Shown piece by piece: positions 1-12,101 of a stretch of DNA of 26,253 bases. The DNA is from Phialocephala subalpina. Taxonomy: Eukaryota > Ascomycota > Leotiomycetes > Helotiales > Mollisiaceae. Numbering within the stretch: the stretch's first letter is position 1; each line of letters starts with the position of its first letter. The stretch is from contig FJOG01000101.1 of assembly GCA_900073065.1 (NCBI GenBank), positions 792 to 27,044 of the forward strand, in the 5' to 3' direction. The position numbers and the translations under genes were made by a program. The notes beneath the pieces were generated by a model. That model was given only the letters and a program-made list of their open reading frames with translations. It made no database searches and was not told the DNA's origin.

Positions 1-3000
1 ATAAATTAAAAATAAAATATATTATTATAATTATAATCCCCTATAAATCTTTTTATATTTAAATTTATTTTAAAAGAAAAATCTATTGAAAAATTAATAA
101 TTCTTTATATAAATTAATATTCACCTTTTTTAAATTAAATATATATTATTATATTATAATCGCGATTTTTAATTATTATAATTTTTTTATTATTTTTTTA
201 TTATTATTTTTTTAAAAAAAACTTAATAATATTAAAGTAAATTTTATTCTTTATTATACTTATTATGATTTTTCATTAATTTTTTTTTATTCGTCGATAA
301 AATATAAAAGTTATTATAATAAACTTTAATATTTCTCAAGAAATAACAAATATAATAATAGGCTTTTCTAATAATATAAATATTATCTCCTTTATATTTA
401 TTTCGCTTTAAATCGAAATGAAATCTAATATTATTATAATAATCGCTATTAATATATTTAATACCAAGTTTAACGAAAATATATAATATTAAATCTTTTT
501 TAAATTCATTGGAAATATTAATAATAATACAAACTAATTAATTATAATTTTTACTCCTAATATTTTAAACGGGCTTCAAATTATAATCAACGAATTATAC
601 CTTGGAATTATAAATAATCAAATCTAATTTATCTTTATAATTAAATTCATTTCTTTACCCCAAAAATTAATATTATTAAAACTAATAAATTTGTTAAAAA
701 TATTAATATTTTCTTTAATATTACAAAGTTAATTAATATAATATTTATTAGGGTTAATAAAAGCTTTTTAGTTTTAATTTTTTCATTAATATAAATAATA
801 TAAAACTTATTAATTATAAAATATAAATTAGTATTTGATTTTAATTTAATTTCTTTTATTATTTAATAATAACTTGAGAAATTTAATATAAAAATATTAT
901 TAATTAAATCCGTTAATAAACTTATATATTTATTTTTAATTATCGCATTAAATACCTAAGAATTTATAATAAGAATTTATAATTTAATAAATATTATTTA
1001 TTTAAGATTTTTATTTTATATTTCGGATTTTTAAATTAATAATTATTTTTATCGTTAAATTAATAATTTAGTATTAATAAGTTAATAAAATTAATAAATA
1101 AATAATATAAAAATATATTCTAAAAATATATTATTAAATTTAAATATAAATAAAATAATATTTCGATAATACGAATATTAAATATAAAAAATTCTTAATT
1201 TATACGTTTAAAAGTTTTTTGTAAAGCGATTATTTTCAAAATAAAACTTATAATATAATTAAAAGAATATATAATTATAAGATTTATTAATATATATATA
1301 TTAATATTTTTCTCTTATTTTTATTAATTATATTATTTTTATTCTTAAATATAAATACTAATAATACTCGAATTACTTGCAAATAAAAACAATAAATATT
1401 CCAAAGGAAAAAAGGAAAATTCTTTGGTAAAATATATAAATTAAATAAGTTTATTTAAATTAATATAATTTTAATTATATAATATTCGCAAAAAGAAAAA
1501 TTTTGGTATTATAATTATATAAACGAATAATTTTAACCTTTTGGAATAATAAAATTTATATATTTCTTTTCGAAAAATAATTCAAATTATTAATATTATT
1601 ATAAAACTTTAATAATTTATATTTAAAAATAAATATCCAAATTCTAAAAATACTAAAGAATATTTAGTAATTATTTAAGAGATTATAATTCCAAGTATAT
1701 ATTTTAAATACAAAGAATTTATTATATCAAATAAATAAAAAGAAAAGTTTATAAGATTAAATATTTAATTCGAATAAATAAAAAAAAAACTCAAAATAAT
1801 CGAATTAATTTGAAGTATTTTCTTTTTTAATTAATATAATAATTAGAATAATTACGAAAAGCGTAATTTAAACTTTAATAACTTTATTTGGAGTATAAAT
1901 AATACGAAATTTATTTTTTTCTTATTAAAAATATAATTAGAATAAATAATAAAATAATAAGTTAATATAATTTGATATTAATTACAAGGGAAATTATTAG
2001 ACTTGATTTCGAACAAATAAATATATTTATAAAGGGGTTCGATTTTAACCTTTCAAAATCTTATAGCGTAATAAAATAATACGGTTAATTCGTATATAAT
2101 TTAATAGAAAAAGCCTTAGAAAATTTTACAAAAAAAAATTATAAAATAAATATTATAATAATAAATAGTAATTACGATATTATTTATTATTTTAAGGTAT
2201 AAAATAAGTTTATAAATTTAATTTAAATTTCGAATGTTTAATATTCCTCGTTAAATTCTATTATAATTTATCGCTTTTTATTTTGCGTATTAGAAATTTT
2301 GTTTACTTTTTATAAATAAGTATTTTTTATTAAAATGGAATTTTCGATACCCTTTATCGGAAAACTTAAAAGAACTAATATAAGAATTTTTTAAGCATAA
2401 AGAAAACGCATTTATATACTCGTTAAATTAAGTAATTTTTATTGGCGATCGTTTCAATCTTTAATCCTCCCAAAATCCTAATCCAAGGATCCTAAATTAT
2501 ACTTTTAATATAATTCTAAGAATAAATTTAATACGGTTAACCTTTTTATATATTACTTTATCCTATTGAACTCGGTTTTATTCTCGATTATATTTAATAA
2601 AAACTTTAATTATTTGGAAATAATAAATAATTTATATAAAATTTAAATATTATTATTATTTATATATTTATTACTAAAATCAAACTTTTTTAACCAAAAG
2701 TATTATAATATATCTCTTAGCGCACTTAAAAGTATTTCAATATATTATAATTTAATTTAATAAATCCGTAATTAATTAATCTTCTCGTTTTAATTTTTAA
2801 TAATAATATATAATAATTAAACTCGAGATTTTACGAAAAAGCCTCAAATAACAAATATAAGAATTTATATTTTATTTATAAATTAATTAAATTATAATTC
2901 ATTATATTTATTCGTAGGATTTTTAATATTCTTATTGCGCTTAATAATAAAAACATGAGAATTCTTTATATAAAAATCTAATTTTATAAACTTTCAAAAA

Positions 3001-5008
3001 TAAATATTTATAACCCTTTATTTTATCACGCGCTAAGAATTAAATTTTTTTTATTTTAATTCCAATTAAATTTTTTTTCTAATCGAATAAATTAAAAATT
3101 AATACGTTTTATATAATATATCGCTTAATATTAAAGTTAGGATTTATTAATTAATTATATTAATAATATCTCGTTATTTAAAACCCTTATTTAATAATAA
3201 TAATCTCGATCTAATATATATAATACTTTTATAATCGGAATAAATAATAAGTATTTATTTAGGAATAAACTAAGATTCCTTAGTTTTACTATTATTAATA
3301 TCTTTAATTTATACTAATTTATCTCCTTTTATTATTACGAATCGCCGTTTAATATCTCCTTTAATTAATACTCCCTTCTTAATACTTTAGCTTATAATTT
3401 TACCCGGTAATTTTTCGCAATTTATTTCTCTTAATATCCGAATAATATTAATTTTATTATTACTTCGAAATACTTTTATAATATCCTTTCTTATTATCGC
3501 GATATTAAGAATATTATTACAAGTATATAACCCTAATAATAATTATTATAATAGTTTTCTAATATTCTTCTTTTATAATTTAAATAAGGAAAATATAAAC
3601 GCAAATCCTCTCGGGCTTTAAAACTTCGAATCGCATATAATAAATTAATAAAATAATAAATTATATCCTTAGAAATATATTTAAGTTCTTGGAATTATAA
3701 CGTTTATATTTAGTTTAACCTTAAGTCAAAAATAATTAACGAATATAATAAAAATTAAAAATTAATTAATTCGTAATAATATTATATTATTCTTAAGAAA
3801 TTAATTCTTTCTTTAAAAAGGAATATAAAATTTATTAAATAGATTAATATTATCAAATAATAATTTAATTACTAATTAATTTATAAAAATATTATAATAT
3901 ATTAATATACTTAAAAATAAATTAATTATAAATCGCATATATATACTTTTTTATAAAATTCTATAATATTATTATTATATAAAAATATTAAAAAAAATTC
4001 AAGCAATATATTAACGAATTTAAATTATCGTTAAAACCAAAAATTAAAAAGGTTATTTATACTTTGGATATTCTTTTAAAGTATTTATATACTAATAATT
4101 AGGATTTTATTAATAAAATTAAAAAATTAAATCAAAGGAAAACTTTATATCAAAAGAATTATTTTGGAAAGTAATTAATATTCTCCTTTTTATTAATTTA
4201 AAAATAATAGGGTATATATAAATATTATTTTTTATTTAAACAAATAATATTAATTAATAATTTTCATAATAATATTATAAAGTTCTCAAATAATATAATT
4301 ATTATATATTAAAAACCTTTATATTATATTTATAACCAATTATATTTTGTAATTTTACTTTTTTTCTTAAATTATTTATTAAATTTTAAAATATTATTTA
4401 ATAAATAATTTTATTGGGATCACATATTATTAGCGGAGAAAAATACTTCCAAGAATAATAATATAATAAACTTATACGTTTCTTATTATTAGTAATTTTA
4501 TACGTTTATTATAATTCCCGTTTATTAATAAAAAAGATTTTAAAAAGTATTATAATATATATTCCTAAGATTTTTAAATGGAAAATATTATATATTAATT
4601 AAAAACTAAATTTCTTCCACGTTATAAAACGAGATATACAAAGGAATATTCGAGTCTTACGATTTATTGCCAATTTAACTCTTATAAATCGATTTATAAT
4701 ATCCGGGTTACCAAAGATAAAGAATAATTAAAAACGGATTACTTTGATTAATTCGCCAATTTTAAGGAAATAATTTTAACCGACTAAAAACGATTTTATT
4801 AAATCCAGAAATAAAACCTTCTAAATATCAATTATTTCGTTTTATTAATAAGGATATTAAAAGCTATTTAATAATTCTAAGATTTCTTTGAAAATAAAAA
4901 GAAGAATATAATAATTAATAACTATTGGTTCAATAGAAATTGAAATGTAATTAAAGAGCTAAACGTAGAAATATTACCATGCGATTTATTAGTTTAAATT
5001 ATATTGTA
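1..5008. repeat. AT-saturated RIP-degraded flank, no recognisable gene
   Basis: About 5 kb of nearly pure A/T sequence with stops in every frame. Remaining cytosines sit mostly in CpG, CpC and CpT, while CpA is scarce and TpA is abundant, as expected after repeat-induced point mutation. This is the usual state of old transposon copies in ascomycete AT-isochores. I could not identify the original element, since no LTR pair, transposase or reverse transcriptase motif survives to the eye. Density falls gradually from about 4600 onward, where longer mixed-composition stretches appear. Confidence 0.75.
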
Positions 5009-5056
5009 TAATATATATCCTTATATCGCGAACCATTTGGCGTCGCGAGTCAAATT
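5009..5056 (+). repeat. Left copy of 48-bp flanking inverted repeat
   Basis: This 48-base stretch matches the reverse complement of 20878-20925 at 39 of 48 positions, counted by eye. Eight of the nine differences are transitions, as expected from RIP on one or both copies. It sits exactly where the AT-saturated flank gives way to mixed-composition DNA. It could be a terminal inverted repeat of a large element, or the edges of two copies of the same flanking repeat in opposite orientation. Confidence 0.7.
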
Positions 5057-5419
5057 CATGATTTAAACGTTAGAAGTCTTTTTCTCGCAAGTATATGAAG
5101 ATATGATTGATGTACCGTTATTCTATTGCCATTTCTCCTTTGACCCCGCTATAATTCTCGTTATAAAGAGGTTTCCTAGTCATATTATTGATCGTTTTAT
5201 CGATACTATTATTTACCGCTTTAGCGATTGCCCCCTGCTTGATAACGGGCATTTTTATACCTTTGAATTTCGGAGTAATACTATAATAGTCCCGATACGA
5301 AAGAGTATAGTTCTAAGCGTTGAAGGCCACTCGACTTGAGGAATATGCATTCCGGGTGTTTCGCCGTGTGGAGGAGGGGCCGGTCGATAGTTACCCGGCG
5401 TGGCGTGAATTTTAGTACA
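5057..5419. other. Unassigned stretch between inverted repeat and LTR element
   Basis: About 360 bases of moderate composition, mildly RIP-affected. I recognise no gene here. A 78-codon open frame at 5103-5339 (+) has no family features. The stretch was continuous with 11816 onward before the LTR retrotransposon inserted, so it may be the outer part of the pogo-like transposon or of older host DNA. I found no convincing terminal inverted repeat for that transposon here. Confidence 0.4.
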
Positions 5420-5424
5420 CTTTA
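5420..5424. repeat. Target site duplication, left copy (CTTTA)
   Basis: CTTTA immediately precedes the left LTR and is repeated directly after the right LTR at 11811-11815. A 5-bp duplication is the usual product of Ty3/gypsy integrase. Its intactness shows the two LTRs belong to one insertion. Confidence 0.9.
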
Positions 5425-5774
5425 TGTAACGGTTGGCTCGACCAGCTAACTGTAAGGTTAGTTGTATGTGATAAGGACTAGGTGATCCCAATAAAGAGTA
5501 ATGTTTCAAGCCTGGTTACTAAGTATAGTGTTAAGATACTATATTTGAGTTGAGCACGAAGCTCCTATCTAAGGAAATCTTATCTGCTTATATAGAACCT
5601 TCCTGCTTATTAGAGTCCAGAATGGTGGAGTCCCGAACTCGTTTAGGACTCTATCGCCTGGGACTCCGTCACGTGACCACTAAGTCCCGTGTTCCCATGA
5701 TCCTAGGGTCTACTTGTAACCGAGCTTACTCGCTTACCGAGCCTATGGTCTACTAGATCATGTGAGTCGTAACA
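5425..5774 (-). repeat. 3' LTR of the retrotransposon (left copy)
   Basis: This 350-bp repeat is the same length as 11461-11810. I counted about 26 differences between the two, all transitions and no indels. It begins TG and ends CA. Most differences lie in the first two thirds; the last 115 bases are nearly identical in the two copies. On the element's sense strand a TATA-box-like TATATAAGC lies at 5594-5586. Confidence 0.95.
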
Positions 5775-5787
5775 TTATCCCCCTTCC
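5775..5787 (-). promoter_or_regulatory. Polypurine tract
   Basis: Directly inside the 3' LTR the minus strand reads GGAAGGGGGATAA. A purine run abutting the 3' LTR is where plus-strand DNA synthesis is primed in LTR retroelements. Position and composition both fit. Confidence 0.75.
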
Positions 5788-5873
5788 GGCTAGCGTAGTC
5801 CCGACGCTTAAATTCAAGATGAGAATTATTGCCCTTGCGTTATAACTTTTCCTTTTTTCCATCCTTCCTCACC

Positions 5874-6275
5874 ATGTCGCCCATCGCATATAAGAAAAGA
5901 AAAGAAAGGCTAGCACTCGCTTTGCGTATCGAGAAGTCGAGGCGTCTAACTAAGACGTGTTCCCACTGCAGGAGCCATGCCTGTTAGTGCTTCCTAGATA
6001 AGTCCGAGTCGCCGCGCTATTCCGAGTGCGTTTGTTTTAAACGATCTTGCGATTTTGCGGGTTACCTGGAAGTAATAGTCCATAGGCCCGTGTGTTATTT
6101 CTTTTGTGGTCCTTAGCCCAAAAGAGCCCTATTGGCTGCTTTTAAACTTCCTCTAAATCCCTCGCTGGATCCCCTTACTTCCTGGTTACTAGCCTTCGAG
6201 TTGGACGTTTCTGAGCTCGAAATGGCTAACTTGTTTCTCTGGGCAGACCCGGGTTTTAACGGTGGAACGACTTAA
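5874..6275 (+). pseudogene. Antisense Cys-rich (zinc-cluster-like) ORF at 3' end of chromovirus
   Basis: On the strand opposite to gag-pol, between the chromodomain and the 3' LTR, one frame runs from an ATG at 5874 to a TAA at 6273-6275, interrupted by TAG at 5985-5987 and 6114-6116. It encodes a basic N-terminus (KKRKERLALALRIEKSRR), then a cysteine pattern TCSHCRSHAC and SECVCFKRSCDF, then an acidic and leucine-containing tail. One expected cysteine in the second half is Tyr and the first stop falls where Gln is likely, both one RIP step away. From memory, fungal gypsy elements often carry a small antisense ORF with paired CxxC motifs of this kind. Its function is unknown; nucleic-acid binding is a guess from the cysteines. 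It overlaps the last codons of pol on the other strand. Confidence 0.65.
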
Positions 6276-9200
6276 GCTTCTCAAGGCAGCTAAGATTCCG
6301 TTTAGGTTCCCATGTGTTTTCTGAATATGGGTATCCCTGCCATTTGACTAAATACTTAATTTGTCTCTTAACGTATTAGCAATTTAGGATGTTTTTTATA
6401 TCGTATTTGGCGTTTGGGTTAATTGGTTCGATTTTAATTTTTGGAGCTCGCGGTGCTCCCGGTGGTACTAATTCGAGGAGGGATATATGAAATACCGGAT
6501 ATATATTCATATTATTGGGTAAAATAAGCTTATAATTAACTAGACTTTTAACCTTTTTGATTTTATATAGTTTAATTTTCTTATGATTTAATTTATTGCT
6601 TAGTCGTTTTATCCTAATATTCCGACGAATTAAGTAAACTTTATCCCCCTTTTTAAGCGTAAGTTCTATATTACGGTGCCTATTATAATATAATGCTAAT
6701 TTAGTAACTATAAACTGTATATCTCCTGCAAGTCTTTCGCGTAAAGACTTTAGCTTGTCGACCTAAATCCTAGCATTTTGTGCTTTTGACTCTACCGAGT
6801 GCAGTATTTGATATGCCTTGGGTTCGTACTTATAATTAGCGTAAAAGGGCGAGACCTTCGTACTTTCTATTGCTGCGTTATTATACGCGAATTATACTAG
6901 TGGCAAGAGTTCCGCCTAATTATCCTATTAATAATTAACGTAGTAATAGAGGTATATTTCCATAACTTGATTTAATTATTTTATTTGTCCGTTTATTTGG
7001 GGGTAGAAAGCTATCGAAAGCTTTTGCCTAATTCCTAGTAATGTGACTAGGGTAATCCAGAATTTCGAAATAAAGAGTTTATTTCGATTTGAAATAATTT
7101 CGTTTAATACCTTATAATTAGCTACTATGATTCGCAAGAATATATAGACTAAGTCTTTTGCCGTATATATCTTAGAGTATAGGATTATATATACGTATTT
7201 TGTGAGCTTATCTGTAATCATAAGGATAACGTTATATTTAGTACTTGATATTAATTCTCTTGAGAGTAGTAGTTTTACCACGAAGTCCCAAGTAATAGAC
7301 TTTTAAGCGCCTAAAGGTATATTCGGTGATCACATGTTATTATAGGGAGTATACCTCGCGGCCTTATTCCGAATACACGTATCGCATTTACCGATAACCT
7401 TGATAGTTTTCCCTTTGAGTCCTAGAATATAAAAGTCCCTAGATATCCGTTCTATAGTCTTCGTAATCCCTTGGTGTCTATGAGCTAGGAGTTCATATTG
7501 CGTTCTAATAAACTCTAATTAAAGGTCCTTGGGAATGTAGAGCTTCCCTTGGAACCGTAGCGTCCTAGACTCATTCGTGAAAGGCTCTATTGGCTATTAT
7601 AAAGCTATCTTTGCGATAAAGTCCTTATTGTAATTCTTCTTAAAGCTATCGATAAGCGTTATATCGACTAGCCTCGAAATAGTAGTAATTATTGCCCCAT
7701 TAAATATTAAGCCGCCTTTAATTTCCTTGAATATTACGTGTGAAAGTGGTTTAACGTCGTCCTAATATTCCGATTTCCGATTAAAAGCGTCCGCCTTACC
7801 GTTTTCTAATCTTTTAACATATGAAATTTTGAAGTTATACGTGGTTAGCGTTTTAGCTTATTATACTTGCCTTCGATTAAATTCTTTCGTTATGGTGAAA
7901 AATACCAAGTTCTTATAATTAGTGTATATTTATACCTAATATTTTGATTTTTCTAGATAAACTCTTTATATCCGAAATGTTTTTATAATCGCAAGTAGCT
8001 TTTTATCGTAAATCTCGTAATTTAATTTTACTAGTAATATTTTGCGAGAGTAATACGCGATTAGTTGCTATTTGCTTTGCTCGCCGGGTTAGCTAAATAT
8101 TACACTAATTGCAAAATTTGACGCGTTTATTTCGATAATGATATATTTATCCGGGTTAAACGTGAGAAGGAATGATATTTCCGTAAAGTGTTATTTGAGT
8201 TAATTAAAGGCTTCTTGGGCCTCGTTTATTTATTTAAATGCTTGATTTTTCTTCGTTAATGCTATTAAGGGTATTATTACTACAGAATACCCTTTCATAA
8301 AGCGTTGGTAGAAGTTTGCAAATCCTAAAAAAGATTATACGTTTTTGATTATCTTGGGTGCCTACTAACTAAATACTATTGATACCTTCGCAGGGTCTAT
8401 CGATAAACCTCCGGCTGAGACTATATAGCCTAGGAAGTTTGTTTTCCCTATATGGAATTTGCACTTCTCGGGTTTATAAATTAAGTTCGCATCCTTTAAA
8501 GCAAATAATATTACTTTGATATCGTTAATATATTTAGCGAGTGTCTTAAAGTATACTAAGATGTTATCTAAGTAATAGATAACCGTGATATCCAAGAATA
8601 GTCGTAAGACCATGTTTATTATGCGTATGTATATGGCTAGCGCGTTAATTAGTCCGAACGGCATAATTAGGTACTCGTAATATTTATGCCTAGTTTTAAA
8701 CGCTATCTTCTATTTTTCTCCTTTCTTCATTCGGACCAAGTTGTAAGCCCCACGCAAGTTTAGCTTACTAAAGATCTTAGCTCCTTAAAGTCTATCGCGT
8801 AGCTTATCGGCTAGCGGTAACGGGTATTAATCCTTAATAGTAATCTCGTTAATTTTTCGGTAGTCGATATATAATCGTTTTGACCTATCTTTCTTTAGTA
8901 CGAATAGTACCGGGCTACTTGCTAGCGAAGCCAATAGTTATATAAATCCTTTTGCCAAGTTCTCGTTGATATATTCCTTAAGCGTCTTTAAGTCGTTTGC
9001 CGACATTTGGTAAATAGGTGAGTATAATAGTTCCTTTCCGTTTTATAGGGGTATTTCGTGGTCCCACTGCCCATGCTTAGGTAGTGCCTCAATCCCTTTC
9101 TCGTCTCTAAAGAGGTTTAAAAACTCATGGTATTCTATTAGTATTTGCTTTAATAATGGATCCTGGGTATAATATCCTAGCTTTCCTAAGGAAATAGCGT

Positions 9201-9620
9201 AAACTTCTTTCTGGCTATTCGTTCCTGTTTTTATATACGAAATTCTGCAAGTTTAGTATTTTTTAAACGTAAGTGTTTTTTTAACCTAATTGATAGTTGG
9301 GTTATATTATCTAATCCATGGCATTCCGAGTATAAATAAGTAATTAATGTTAACTACGTTGAAGTTTATCTTCTCGGTGTATCCTCGTCGCATAGTCATA
9401 ATTTATGGTATTATTTCCACGTTAACTTATCCGGAACCCAAAGGGCTTCCGTTGACCGTGATAATAGGGTATAATCGTATCTTGACCATCGTGGCCCATC
9501 CGTTATCTAGTATTAACTATTTTGACACGTAATTGCCTATTACTCCCGAATCGATTATTACTTTAACCTTATACATACCTATTTGTACCACACAGAATAG
9601 TTATCCGGCGCCTCCTCTAA
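6256..9620 (-). pseudogene. pol of Ty3/gypsy chromovirus (PR-RT-RH-INT-chromodomain), RIP-mutated
   Basis: One minus-strand frame, broken by many stops, carries every pol domain in order. The protease motif IIDSGVIGN lies at about 9535-9560. Reverse transcriptase spans about 8935-8380: KKDRSKRLYIDYRKIN, MPFGLINA and the catalytic box YLDN at 8574-8563, where YLDD is normal. RNase H at about 8150-8040 reads EINASNFA instead of the usual ETDAS, and YYSRK is kept. The integrase zinc-finger remnant GKCDTC lies near 7400. The integrase core at 7281-6976 keeps the first Asp (MITDKLTK) but has ISNRNKLF where the second Asp belongs; the Glu in NQVMEIYL follows. A chromodomain at about 6410-6250 contains YLVKWQGYP and [10 protein letters not shown]. 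The frame ends in TAA at 6258-6256, which may itself be a mutated CAA. Non-functional. Confidence 0.92.
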
Positions 9621-10559
9621 CAACATAAACCTCCCTATGCCATTATCTACTAAGTACATCTTCCCACCGGCGGCCTAATCCGTTAGCGTAAATAAGTCGG
9701 AACACACGTCCCACACCAAGCGGTAACTATATTACTCGTTTGAAGGTTTCCTCATGATATATAGAGTTATCTTTAGTATTTTACTATATCCTTCGGCTCG
9801 CGCTTTCCGCGAATACCTCGTAGTATTGTCTTACTACGGGTTTATAATTAAATATAAAGAAAGCACTATTTGGCATAGGTAGTTATTACATGTAGTAATT
9901 AGTACCGTTGCGCTATCTCTATCTAATCCGTCGATAATCTTAATATACGACTTCGTATGTCTACTCGTACTCTAGTCTTCTTGCGTTTAGTTAAGGCTCA
10001 ACGTACAAAGCTCCCCCGTCCAGGTTCTGCCATTCACGTGTATAGGCCACTAGGCTATCTTCTCGTTAGGAGACATGCCATTCCTGTCCTACCCGTGGGT
10101 AATATTCAGGCCAAAGGTTTAATGCTATAAGAGACCCCGGTGGTCCCTAGTCGTCGTACCTTAATAGTTCTTCGTCCTTTGACTCAGATTCTTCCACAAA
10201 TAGTTAATAGCGGTTAGTTAAGGTTTTAATTCTATCGAATTGCCTTGCTAAGTCGTTTACGTCATCGTTTATTCTATTAATTCTTTGCTATTAGTTATCC
10301 CTTAGGAGCCTTTCTCCTGCCGCTCGCCTGGCGAGGTTTGCTGCTCACTCCTCTTAGAACCTCCGGAGGTCTTTTTCGGGGATTAGTCGAAATGTCCCTG
10401 GGTTATCTTCTAGTTTTAGCCAAGTGGCTTATAAACTGCTTTACTACTCGTTTAATCCTTCACCGTTATATAATACTCTTCTCGTGATCGCATATACTTA
10501 ATAGGGTTTATTATAACCTTCGCGTTTAATCGCGTTAACTTATTTCTTCGAGCGTTCGT

Positions 10560-11418
10560 TCTATGGTTTAGTTTTTCCATATGAGCTAGCCATATGTCCT
10601 AAAAGGCCACATTCGAAGTATAACTTCTTTTCGCGACATCGATTTATTTCGTCTTTAGAAAGTTGCTTTTTCTTTCCTTTAAAGATGGCGTTAATCTCTA
10701 TTAGTGAGTTATAATAGTTATAAGGGCCCGAGCCCTTTTTGCTTTTGCTATTCCCTCCCTTGAACTTATTAGAATAATGCCCTCTCTTCTTAAGCGCTCG
10801 TTCGTATAATTTGTTATCGAAGTAGATAGCGTTGTCTATTATAGCTTATATCGAGTCGTGCTTATCTCGGCGCATTAGTTCGTCTTTTACCGCGTCTTTT
10901 AGCCCCTTATAGAATTAAACCATAAAGGCATTTTCCCCTTAGCCCGTGATTTTACCCATATACTACTAAAATTCTGCTGCGTAAGCTAATGTTACTCCGG
11001 TTTAGCGCAAGTTAAATAGCTTGCGTTCCGCGATCTTCTCTTTATCCATGTTCCTAAACACCTTAGTAATCTTCTCTTTAAATCCCTTAAACGTGCCGAA
11101 GATTTCCTTGGTCAAGGGGTCCCATTTCGTTGTCTGCCCTTCGCAGTCAAAGTAATCCTATTGGCTCGTCTCGATTTAGTCGAAGGCTACTCTAATCAGA
11201 TATCCTATGCACTAGAGAACCTGCTCGTCTTTTGTTCGGAATATGTTCTTATTGAACTTAATGTAAAATGCATATTGCATCAAGTATACTCAAAGTTTAC
11301 TTTTAATGCTATCGAAGGTATTAGGTTCGCGATTCTTGATTTTCTTTGATACCTCTATAACAGGTTCTAGTGGGGTGGGCTTTGGAGTGCTTTTAAACGA
11401 CGATAAAACGGTAAACAT
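10560..11418 (-). pseudogene. gag of the chromovirus, RIP-mutated
   Basis: The frame starts at the first ATG inside the element (11418), with a TGA after about 42 codons and many later TAA/TAG stops. Recognisable capsid-like stretches include EIFGTFKGFKEKITKVF and FYKGLKDAVKDELMRR, which match the Ty3/gypsy retrotransposon gag domain. Near 10630-10572 a CCHC zinc knuckle survives in degraded form (YFECGLLGHMASSYG): the first and last Cys have become Tyr through G-to-A changes, while the second Cys and the His remain. The end of gag and its junction with protease (about 10500-9650) is too decayed to place. The product would package the element's RNA. Confidence 0.8.
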
Positions 11419-11460
11419 GGCGGAATACTCAGTTAGTATCACAAGAGATAGTACTCAAAG

Positions 11461-11810
11461 TGTAACGGTTAGCTCGACTAGCTAACTATAAGGTTAATTA
11501 TATATGATAAGGATTAGGTGATCCCAATGAAAAGTAATATTTTAAGCTTAATTACTAAGTATAGTATTAAGATACTATATTTGAGTTAAGCATAAAGCTC
11601 CTATCTAAGGAAATCCTATCTGCTTATATAGAACCTTCCTACTTACTGGAGTCCAGAATGGTAGAGTCCCGAACTCGTTCAGGACTCCATCGCCTGGGAC
11701 TCCGTCACGTGACCACTAAGTCCCGTGTTCCCATGATCCTAGGGTCTACTTGTAACCGAGCTTACTCGCTTACCGAGCCTATGGTCCACTAGATCATGTG
11801 AGTCGTAACA
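11461..11810 (-). repeat. 5' LTR of the retrotransposon (right copy)
   Basis: Partner of 5425-5774, same 350-bp length with TGTAAC and GTAACA ends. Relative to the left copy it has more A/T at the variable sites, so it took more RIP hits. The TATA-like TATATAAGC of the sense strand is at 11630-11622, upstream of gag. It would hold the element's promoter. Confidence 0.95.
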
Positions 11811-11815
11811 CTTTA
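11811..11815. repeat. Target site duplication, right copy (CTTTA)
   Basis: CTTTA directly follows the right LTR and matches 5420-5424. Confidence 0.9.
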
Positions 11816-12101
11816 GCGCGTCTTCGCTTGCATTAATTACATTATTAAATTACGGAAGCAACTAGGTATCGATTGTATTACAGTATATTCTACGCTATAC
11901 TAGTTTCGGATTAGCTTCTAATAATGGCTATGGCGTACCGCAGAAGGCCCTAGAAGCTTCTATGGCCAAACGCGCCTAATTTTCATTGTGCCGCGTGTTC
12001 ATTATTGCCTGGCACTTCCTCGCCTTGTCTAGAGTTGCTTGGCGGTTGCCTCTCACTCTTTCCCTTCCCATTACTATCACCCGCCATTACAAGAAGCTAA
12101 T
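11816..12101. other. Leader of the pogo-like transposon, no gene
   Basis: About 290 bases upstream of the transposase ATG, moderately RIP-affected. A 61-codon open frame overlapping its right end (11986-12171) is an out-of-frame shadow of the transposase start. The 5' terminal inverted repeat of the transposon should lie here or, split off by the LTR insertion, in 5057-5419. I could not identify it. Confidence 0.4.

Larger units (their letters stand above)
5425..11810 (-). mobile_element. Complete Ty3/gypsy LTR retrotransposon (chromovirus), RIP-inactivated
   Basis: A 6386-bp element on the minus strand bounded by two 350-bp LTRs that start TGTAAC and end GTAACA, flanked by the 5-bp duplication CTTTA. 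Reading the minus strand gives gag with a zinc knuckle, aspartic protease, reverse transcriptase, RNase H, integrase and a C-terminal chromodomain, in the order typical of fungal chromoviruses. Coding frames are riddled with TAA/TAG stops that are one C-to-T step from CAA/CAG (or a G-to-A step from TGG), and several catalytic Asp codons have become Asn. The element cannot move on its own. The primer-binding site after the 5' LTR (minus-strand reading of 11460 downward) does not begin with the usual TGG. It shares only TTTGAGT with the LTR, so self-priming is possible but unproven. Confidence 0.95.

Noticed and set aside
1..5008. CRISPR arrays, tRNA or rRNA genes
   Set aside because: No regularly spaced repeats, cloverleaf or conserved rRNA segments were seen anywhere in the window; the composition and genes are fungal.
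5103..5339. 78-codon plus-strand frame near the left inverted repeat
   Set aside because: Low-complexity hydrophobic translation in RIP-affected DNA with no motif.
11440..11460. Canonical tRNA primer-binding site next to the 5' LTR
   Set aside because: The sense strand starts CTTTGAGTACTATC rather than TGG. Only a 7-base word is shared with the LTR, too little to claim Tf1-type self-priming.
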